Of a stretch of DNA of 6,706 bases, positions 1 to 4,613 are shown piece by piece (the stretch's first letter is position 1; the number at the start of each line of letters is the position of its first letter). Origin of the DNA: Candidatus Latescibacterota bacterium (lineage in GTDB: Bacteria > Latescibacterota > MVCY01); assembly GCA_030640765.1 (NCBI GenBank), contig DAOWIT010000056.1:1-6706 (forward strand), given 5' to 3'. The notes below the pieces were generated by a model. It saw only the letters and a list, made by a program, of their open reading frames with translations, had not been told where the DNA came from and made no database searches. The position numbers and the translations under genes were made by a program.

Positions 1-888
1 ACCAGCAACACCAGAATCTCAAGTGCTTATCCTGTCTATGAAGATTTGAGAAACACCTTTCCGCAGAGAGGTGGGCGCTTTATTAATCCATTGGATGTGC
101 AGCTGAAACGGCGGGTGATCTTTCTGGGCAATGAGACAAAAGAGAAGCTCTTCGGGGAAGGGCAGGCAGTGGGGCAAACAATCACTCTCAACGGGGTGCC
201 ATTTACTGTGGTGGGAGTGTTGAAGAAGAAGATACAGAGTTCTTCTTATTATGGCCGGGATTCCCGGTCCGGGCTTATACCCGCCACCACCTTTGCTTCT
301 ATGTTCGGGCACCGATATGTGAACAACATCCTTTATCGTCCCAAGGATGCTGCCTTTGCCAAAGAGATCAGCAAGAAAGTCTACCAGGTTCTGGGAAAGC
401 GACACCGTTTCGACCCAGAGGACAAAGATGCCCTGAGGATGTGGGATACCACTGAGATTGACAGATTCATCTTCTATATGTTTCTGGGTTTAAATCTCTT
501 GTTAGGTGTGGGTGGGGCCTTCACCCTTATTGTGGGTGGCATCGGTGTGGCTAATATTATGTATATCGTGATCAGGGAGCGCACCCGGGAGATCGGCATT
601 AAGATGGCCATAGGAGCCAAGAGGGGCCATATCCTTTCTCAGTTTATCTTGGAGACTCTGCTCATAGTAGCCACAGGTGGAGCCACAGGTTTCATCTTCT
701 CTATTCTTATAGTAAAGATCGTTTCCCTTTTGCCCATCAAGGAGTATATTGGCACTCCGACAGTGTCTGCTCCAGTGGCCGGGATAACCATTCTGGTGTT
801 GGGAATAGTGGGATTTATGGCCGGCTATTTCCCGGCCCGAAGAGCGGCTAATTTGAATCCAGTACAGGCACTGGTGCTGGGAGAATAA
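1..888 (+). CDS. MacB/FtsX-type ABC transporter permease, 5'-truncated by the window edge
   Basis: This is the C-terminal 295 residues of an inner-membrane ABC permease of the MacB/FtsX/LolC-E type. The frame is open from base 1, so the true start lies upstream; the TTG at 46 is an internal codon. Aligned by eye with the next gene, residue 11 here matches residue 125 there, so about 114 residues (first membrane segment and start of the periplasmic core) are missing. Visible parts are the rest of the MacB-like periplasmic core (GGRF, FLGNETKEKLFG, PFTVVGVLKKK), a membrane segment near residues 160-185, the cytoplasmic coupling stretch RTREIGIKMAIGAKRG, two further membrane segments, and the terminal signature FPARRAANLNPVQAL. 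Permeases of this class use ATP hydrolysis by a partner ATPase to move substrates from the periplasmic side. The gene ends two bases before its paralogue, so the two are surely co-transcribed. Family assignment is firm; the substrate is unknown. Confidence 0.93.
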   Translation, partial: TSNTRISSAYPVYEDLRNTFPQRGGRFINPLDVQLKRRVIFLGNETKEKLFGEGQAVGQTITLNGVPFTVVGVLKKKIQSSSYYGRDSRSGLIPATTFASMFGHRYVNNILYRPKDAAFAKEISKKVYQVLGKRHRFDPEDKDALRMWDTTEIDRFIFYMFLGLNLLLGVGGAFTLIVGGIGVANIMYIVIRERTREIGIKMAIGAKRGHILSQFILETLLIVATGGATGFIFSILIVKIVSLLPIKEYIGTPTVSAPVAGITILVLGIVGFMAGYFPARRAANLNPVQALVLGE

Positions 889-890
889 CA

Positions 891-2129
891 ATGATCAACC
901 TACAACAATTTTTTCGAGAGCTGAAAAAAGAGCGCACCCGCATCCTGCTTACTATTCTGGCCATTGTTTGGGGCACAGCCAGTGTTGTCATTATGCTGGC
1001 TATTGGTGAGGGGGTGACCCGAGGACTGCAGCGAGGGATGCATGGTATGGGTAAGGGGATTGTGGTGGTATGGAGTGGAGAAACTTCTAAACCATTTAAG
1101 GGATTGGGAATTGGACGAAGAATTCACCTGCGGGAGGAAGATGCACGCATGCTTCAGGAACAGATACCAGGGATAGGACTTATGAGTCCAGAGTATATCC
1201 GTTGGGGAGCTTACTTCACCTGGAATGACCATTCGATGAGCACTCGTGCCACCGGGGTCTACCCAGCCTATGGCCAGTTACGAAATATCTATCCTCAGAA
1301 AGGAGGTAGATTCCTAAATAAGTTGGACTTAAAGTCCAGAAGGCGAGTCGTCTTCTTGGGAAATGAAGTCAAAGAGAGGCTGTTTGGAGACAAAGAGGCA
1401 GTGGGAGAGACAGTCTATCTCAACCGAGTGCCTTTTACCGTCATCGGGGTGCTGAAAAAGAAGCTCCAGACCAGTTGTTACAGCGGGATGGATCAAGATG
1501 CCACCTTTATCCCTGCCTCTACCTTCCGGGTGATGTTCGGACATCGCCATCTTAACGATATTGTTTACAGCCCCAGGGATATTTCCAGGGCGAAACAAGT
1601 CAAGGAACAGGTTTATCAGGTTATGGGCAAAAAATACAAGTTCGATCCCAAGGACAAGGATACTCTGCGTATGTGGGATACCATAGAGATGCAGGAGGGG
1701 TTCGGGAAGGTATCCACCGGGGTGCGTATTTTTCTGGGGATTATCGGGGGGCTCACTCTGATAGTGGCCGGGGTTGGTCTGGCCAACATTATGTATGCGG
1801 TGATCCGCAACCGTACCCGAGAGATCGGGATCAAGATAGCGGTGGGGGCTAAAAGGCGCAATATAATCACCGAGTATATCTTGCAATCGTTGCTCACCGT
1901 GTCCGCAGGTGGTGCCATCGGTCTGGGATTCTCCTGGTCTTTGGTAAAGGTCATCAATATTATTCCCCTAAAGCAGGAAGCATTCCAGTATCTGGGCCGA
2001 CCGGTTATGTCTGTCACCACCGCCCTCATAACCGCTGGGGTGCTGGGATTGGTGGGATTTCTGGCCGGCATTTTCCCTGCCAGAAGAGCTGCTTCAGTAA
2101 ATCCGGTAGATGCTTTGAGGTGTGAATAG
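891..2129 (+). CDS. MacB/FtsX-type ABC transporter permease (second, complete paralogue)
   Basis: A complete 412-residue inner-membrane permease with the MacB/LolC-E plan: membrane segment 1 at about residues 17-40, a periplasmic MacB-type core at about 41-275, and three C-terminal membrane segments at about 277-305, 325-357 and 373-397. The coupling loop RTREIGIKIAVGAKRR (about 309-323) should contact the ATPase, and the protein ends with the FPARRAASVNPVDALR signature. Length is normal for a permease without a fused ATPase; E. coli MacB carries its ATPase in the same chain. The ATG at 891 is preceded by GGGAG at 879-883, inside the previous gene's last codons. It is clearly a diverged duplicate of the preceding gene, sharing the GVLKKK, MFGHR, RMWDT and NIMY blocks. 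The pair probably forms a heterodimer served by the ATPase at 2178. Substrate cannot be read from sequence. Confidence 0.96.
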   Translation: MINLQQFFRELKKERTRILLTILAIVWGTASVVIMLAIGEGVTRGLQRGMHGMGKGIVVVWSGETSKPFKGLGIGRRIHLREEDARMLQEQIPGIGLMSPEYIRWGAYFTWNDHSMSTRATGVYPAYGQLRNIYPQKGGRFLNKLDLKSRRRVVFLGNEVKERLFGDKEAVGETVYLNRVPFTVIGVLKKKLQTSCYSGMDQDATFIPASTFRVMFGHRHLNDIVYSPRDISRAKQVKEQVYQVMGKKYKFDPKDKDTLRMWDTIEMQEGFGKVSTGVRIFLGIIGGLTLIVAGVGLANIMYAVIRNRTREIGIKIAVGAKRRNIITEYILQSLLTVSAGGAIGLGFSWSLVKVINIIPLKQEAFQYLGRPVMSVTTALITAGVLGLVGFLAGIFPARRAASVNPVDALRCE

Positions 2130-2130
2130 T

Positions 2131-2160
2131 CCCGTAGTGTAGGGGGCTTGTCCCCCGTAG
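2131..2160. repeat. Short GC-rich palindrome flanked by direct repeats
   Basis: GGGGG (2142-2146) and CCCCC (2152-2156) form a perfect five-pair stem around a five-base loop. CCCGTAG occurs at 2131-2137 and again at 2154-2160. The element fills most of the 48-base gap between the second permease and the ATPase and has no T-run, so it is not a standard terminator. It resembles the small interspersed palindromic repeats common in intergenic DNA of some genomes; whether it is repeated elsewhere cannot be seen here. Confidence 0.45.
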
Positions 2161-2166
2161 AAACAC

Positions 2167-2172
2167 CGGAGG
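2167..2172 (+). promoter_or_regulatory. Ribosome binding site that fixes the ATPase start
   Basis: CGGAGG lies five bases before ATG 2178. It supports that start over the in-frame TTG at 2148, which sits inside the GC-rich palindrome and would add ten residues (MSPVETPEVK) that are not typical of the family. Confidence 0.85.
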
Positions 2173-2177
2173 TTAAA

Positions 2178-2852
2178 ATGATTAAATTAACGGGAGTGAA
2201 GAAGATATACCAAATGGGCAAGATAGATGTGGCGGCCATTCGGGGAATAGACCTTAAGGTGGAGAATAACGAGTACCTTTCGGTGCTTGGCCCTTCTGGC
2301 TCAGGAAAATCTACACTTATGCACATCATTGGATGCTTAGATACCCCTACAGAGGGAGAATACCGGCTTGAAGGCCGAGATGTCAGTGGACTCAGTTCTA
2401 ATCAATTAGCCGAGATCAGGAACAAGAAAGTAGGTTTTGTATTTCAAAGTTTTAACCTTCTTCCTTACGCTACTGCCTTAGAGAATGTTGAATTGCCAAT
2501 GATATACAAGGGGGGTTCTGCCCGCCAGAGAAGAAAACGGGCAGGGGAGCTGTTGGCAAAGGTTGGCTTGGGTGACAGGGCCAGACACCGGCCTACAGAG
2601 CTCTCTGGTGGTGAAAGGCAGCGGGTGGCAATAGCCAGAGCCTTAGCTAACAGTCCCTCCATCGTCCTCGCCGATGAACCCACCGGAAACCTCGACTCCA
2701 CCTCTGGAAAAGAGGTGATCCAGGTGTTCGACGAGCTGTGGCAGCAAGGCTGCATCGTGATAATTGTCACCCATGACTCCGAAATAGCAGACCGCACCCC
2801 CAGGATTGTTAAACTCTTGGATGGCAGAGTGGTTGACGATATGCAAAGGTGA
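2178..2852 (+). CDS. ABC transporter ATP-binding protein, MacB/LolD type
   Basis: A 224-residue cytoplasmic ATPase that powers the two permeases upstream. All nucleotide-binding motifs are intact: Walker A GPSGSGKST (residues 38-46), Q-loop glutamine 90 in FVFQSFNLLP, ABC signature LSGGE (142-146) followed by RQRVAIARAL, Walker B IVLADEP (162-168) with catalytic glutamate 167, D-loop NLDS (171-174), and H-loop histidine 199 in VTHD. The FNLLP stretch after the Q-loop and the length near 225 residues are typical of the MacB/LolD/FtsE group (often annotated as MacB-like or LolD). Residues 1-10 start directly with the usual IKLTGVKKIYQMG. Being a separate chain, it probably dimerises and docks on the coupling loops of both permeases. 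No residue that is critical in the family appears changed. Confidence 0.97.
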   Translation: MIKLTGVKKIYQMGKIDVAAIRGIDLKVENNEYLSVLGPSGSGKSTLMHIIGCLDTPTEGEYRLEGRDVSGLSSNQLAEIRNKKVGFVFQSFNLLPYATALENVELPMIYKGGSARQRRKRAGELLAKVGLGDRARHRPTELSGGERQRVAIARALANSPSIVLADEPTGNLDSTSGKEVIQVFDELWQQGCIVIIVTHDSEIADRTPRIVKLLDGRVVDDMQR

Positions 2853-2883
2853 TGTGGACAACAGAAAGGGTAACTCAAAGTCG

Positions 2884-2927
2884 GTAAATAGTAGGTTTGG
2901 CTTCGCTATACTTGCCCTACAAATTAC
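2884..2927. repeat. Imperfect inverted repeat 1 in the ATPase-TolC gap
   Basis: The arms 2884-2895 and 2916-2927 are complementary at 10 of 12 positions, with two A-A mismatches. The enclosed segment contains GCTTCGC (2900-2906); on the other strand this reads GCGAAGC, known as an unusually stable DNA mini-hairpin. No T-run follows. It is the first of three adjacent stem-loops and may be part of one mobile or interspersed repeat. Confidence 0.45.
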
Positions 2928-2929
2928 TA

Positions 2930-2959
2930 CAGGAGTTAACCCTTCAGGGTTTCATCCTG
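2930..2959. repeat. Imperfect inverted repeat 2 in the ATPase-TolC gap
   Basis: CAGGA (2930-2934) pairs with TCCTG (2955-2959), and AACCC (2938-2942) pairs with GGGTT (2947-2951) around a TTCA loop, separated by a symmetric three-base internal loop. Ten pairs in total. It is not followed by a T-tract, so it does not look like an intrinsic terminator in either direction. Confidence 0.5.
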
Positions 2960-2983
2960 CAAACTTTGGTATCATCCAGTGCC

Positions 2984-3034
2984 ATGCGGGATGAAATGCT
3001 AAAGCATAAATTCCGATCCGCCGTCATCCCGTGT
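2984..3034. repeat. Inverted repeat 3 with nested hairpin (cruciform-like)
   Basis: CGGGATGA (2987-2994) is perfectly complementary to TCATCCCG (3024-3031). Two wobble pairs and one A-T pair extend it outward to 2984 and 3034, giving 11 pairs. Inside, ATGCT (2996-3000) faces AGCAT (3003-3007), a nested short hairpin. The whole could fold as a branched RNA or a DNA cruciform. It lies 92 bases before the TolC start. Confidence 0.5.
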
Positions 3035-3083
3035 CGAACGCCACAGCCGACAACTGCCAAGATATAGATGAAAAGGATTTCCC

Positions 3084-3089
3084 TATAAT
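3084..3089 (+). promoter_or_regulatory. Possible -10 box upstream of the TolC gene
   Basis: A perfect TATAAT lies 37 bases before the TolC ATG, a sensible position for a short leader. No convincing -35 hexamer stands 16-18 bases upstream (GATATA at 3061-3066) and there is no extended TG, so this is only a weak candidate. If real, the TolC gene could be transcribed apart from the permease-ATPase genes. Confidence 0.25.
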
Positions 3090-3115
3090 ATCGAAAGTAA
3101 TCACTATCCTACACC

Positions 3116-3120
3116 AGGAG
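3116..3120 (+). promoter_or_regulatory. Ribosome binding site that fixes the TolC start
   Basis: AGGAG is six bases before ATG 3127. The protein begun there starts directly with a signal peptide. The longer frame from GTG 3031 would place 32 non-hydrophobic residues before it and would start inside inverted repeat 3. Confidence 0.85.
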
Positions 3121-3126
3121 AAGACG

Positions 3127-4446
3127 ATGAAGATATATCTTTTTTGGCTTATCACTGGCTTTCTTTTGCTGGCATCATCTGGTTACGCCCAGGAGAAGCT
3201 GACATTGGACTTAGACCAGAGTTTGGAGCTCGCCTTCAAGAACAATCCGGAGGTGGTAAACACCCGGCTTGACATTCAGATGGCAGAAGCCGATCTCGTT
3301 GCCTCGAAGGGCAGATTTCTCCCCTCATTGGAATCGAGATTGAGCCACAGCCGAAAGGGCACATCTGCCCTCACTTTGAGCAAAACACAGGGTTGGGTCA
3401 GCACCAACCAGAGTTACAATATGGATACAGATCTGAGCTGGAGCCTGTTCAGCGGCGGCAGAATCTTCTCTGCCTTCAAGGCAGGAAAAATCTCAAAACA
3501 GATGGCTGAACTCGACTACGCAAGGGTGAGACAGAACATAGCACTCAAAGTGACGGAGCGATACCTTGCCTGTCTGAAGGCCAAGAAGATGATAGAAATA
3601 TCTGAGCAGGCCTTAGAGAGGAGCAAGGCCCAACTGGAGAGGACAGAGGTGCTGTTTCAGGTGGGCTCTGTCCCCCAGGCCGATGTGATGGGACAGAGAG
3701 TCCAACTGGGAACCGAAAGGCTGAAGCTCATCCGGGCCAAGATGGACTATAAGGAGGCCGCAGCAGATCTGCTCTGTGTACTGGGAATAGAACCCCAGGA
3801 ACAAGAGCTGGAACTGAAGGATGTAGAGATGGATTTAGCTCACGAGGACATTGGATTTGCAGAGGCGTCCCGGAAGGCACTGGAGAATAGGAAAGACTTT
3901 ATCGCCTTAAACAGGAGCCTGCAGGTGGTTCAGTATAACTTAAAAGCCAATAAGGCCTCCTTGTTGCCCAGTGTGAGTGCCTATGTGAGCTATGGCCTCT
4001 GGGATGTGACCTGGCCCCGCTCCTTTCGCAGTTTAGACAAAATAGACAATCTGACCTATGGCCTGACGCTCAGCATACCAATATTTGAAAGGTTTCAATC
4101 TCGTGCCGAGATAGAGAGGGCACGGCTGAGTTGTCGAAAGGTTGAGACTCAAATAGAGGAGGGTAGACGCAAGATAGCTCTGGAGGTTAGCTCGGCCTTA
4201 GAGACACTGAAGATGGCCAGGCAAAGTATAGTGGTTGCCAGTGAGAACTTGAAGGCAGCTCGGGAGAACCTGCGGTTTGCCGAAGAGAGATATCGGCTTG
4301 GCGCCGGGATTCTACTGGACCAAATCATCGCTTCAGTCCAGCTCCGAGAGACAGAGGCAGACTATGTGAGCGCCCTCTACGATTATCTCTTGGCCCGGAT
4401 GAGATTGAAAAACGCAATGGGCACGCTGGAGGAGCAGAGGGGATGA
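3127..4446 (+). CDS. TolC-family outer-membrane efflux channel protein
   Basis: A 439-residue outer-membrane protein that should form a trimeric channel-tunnel through which the ABC exporter discharges its substrate. Residues 1-21 are a signal peptide (MKIYLFWLITGFLLLA core, likely cleavage after SSGYA before QEKL). The two internal repeats of the family are visible: the first begins LDLDQSLELAFKNNPEVV (about 27-44) and the second GFAEASRKALENRKDF (about 243-258). Each is followed by long charged alpha-helical stretches (about 110-210 and 325-435) and short beta-strand regions, including LTLSIPIFERFQSRAEI with the PIF motif at 318-320. Length matches the family. It ends GTLEEQRG, its last codons merging into a purine-rich repeat. 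It lies 274 bases after the ATPase, so it may have its own promoter but probably works with that transporter. A periplasmic adaptor is expected and not present here. Confidence 0.95.
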   Translation: MKIYLFWLITGFLLLASSGYAQEKLTLDLDQSLELAFKNNPEVVNTRLDIQMAEADLVASKGRFLPSLESRLSHSRKGTSALTLSKTQGWVSTNQSYNMDTDLSWSLFSGGRIFSAFKAGKISKQMAELDYARVRQNIALKVTERYLACLKAKKMIEISEQALERSKAQLERTEVLFQVGSVPQADVMGQRVQLGTERLKLIRAKMDYKEAAADLLCVLGIEPQEQELELKDVEMDLAHEDIGFAEASRKALENRKDFIALNRSLQVVQYNLKANKASLLPSVSAYVSYGLWDVTWPRSFRSLDKIDNLTYGLTLSIPIFERFQSRAEIERARLSCRKVETQIEEGRRKIALEVSSALETLKMARQSIVVASENLKAARENLRFAEERYRLGAGILLDQIIASVQLRETEADYVSALYDYLLARMRLKNAMGTLEEQRG

Positions 4447-4522
4447 GGGGGAGAAAGAGCAGGGTGCAGAGGAGCAAGGGAGCAGAGGGGAGCAACTTCT
4501 CACTTCCCACTTCACACTGATC
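4431..4522. repeat. Degenerate 7-8-bp tandem repeat tract
   Basis: A purine-rich half (4431-4494) carries GGAGCA at 4431, 4471, 4479 and 4489 and GCAGAGG at 4434, 4466 and 4482, the latter spaced by multiples of 16. It then switches to exact heptamers: ACTTCTC (4495), ACTTCCC (4502), ACTTCAC (4509) and the degenerate ACTGATC (4516). The tract begins inside the last TolC codons and fills most of the gap before the next gene. It resembles the short tandemly repeated sequences scattered through some bacterial genomes. No coding role is evident. Confidence 0.6.
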
Positions 4523-4524
4523 TC

Positions 4525-4543
4525 TCTGGGAGGGCTCTCCAGA
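4525..4543. other. Weak hairpin between the TolC and DUF4097-barrel genes
   Basis: TCTGG (4525-4529) pairs with CCAGA (4539-4543), with a further A-T and G-C pair possible across a bulged G. No T-run follows, so termination here is doubtful. The rest of the gap, 4544-4596, shows nothing clear beyond a TATCAT (4584-4589) that could be a -10 box but lacks a -35 partner. Confidence 0.25.
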
Positions 4544-4598
4544 ACCCGAGTTTATCGGCGGTAAGCATGACAAACTAACACACTATCATAAAACACTG

Positions 4599-4607
4599 AG
4601 GAGGTGA
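4599..4607 (+). promoter_or_regulatory. Full-match ribosome binding site
   Basis: AGGAGGTGA is complementary over nine bases to the usual 3' end of 16S rRNA (TCACCTCCT). The GGAGG core is nine bases before ATG 4614. This is the strongest such site in the window. It fixes the start and suggests efficient translation. Confidence 0.85.
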
Positions 4608-4613
4608 GTACCA

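Noticed and set aside
1329..1886. 185-codon open frame on the minus strand
   Set aside because: Antisense to the permease core; composition is that of a reverse-frame shadow with many His, Pro and Gln and no motif.
2148..2177. Upstream TTG start for the ATPase
   Set aside because: The ATG at 2178 has CGGAGG at good spacing and begins at the family's usual N-terminus.
1616..2329. 237-codon open frame on the minus strand
   Set aside because: It lies antisense to the second permease and the ATPase start, both well supported. The translation has no recognisable domain.
2806..2994. 62-codon + strand frame across the ATPase end and the stem-loop region
   Set aside because: It overlaps the ATPase C-terminus in another frame, starts at TTG without a ribosome site, and its second half only translates the inverted repeats.
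3031..3126. N-terminal extension of the TolC protein from GTG 3031
   Set aside because: It would bury the signal peptide behind 32 polar residues; ATG 3127 has its own AGGAG.
4525..4543. Intrinsic terminator after TolC
   Set aside because: The stem is short and bulged and no T-run follows; kept only as a weak hairpin.
4325..4573. Minus-strand frames over the repeat tract (82 and 60 codons)
   Set aside because: They are low-complexity Ser/Pro/Leu translations of the purine-rich repeat and overlap the TolC end.
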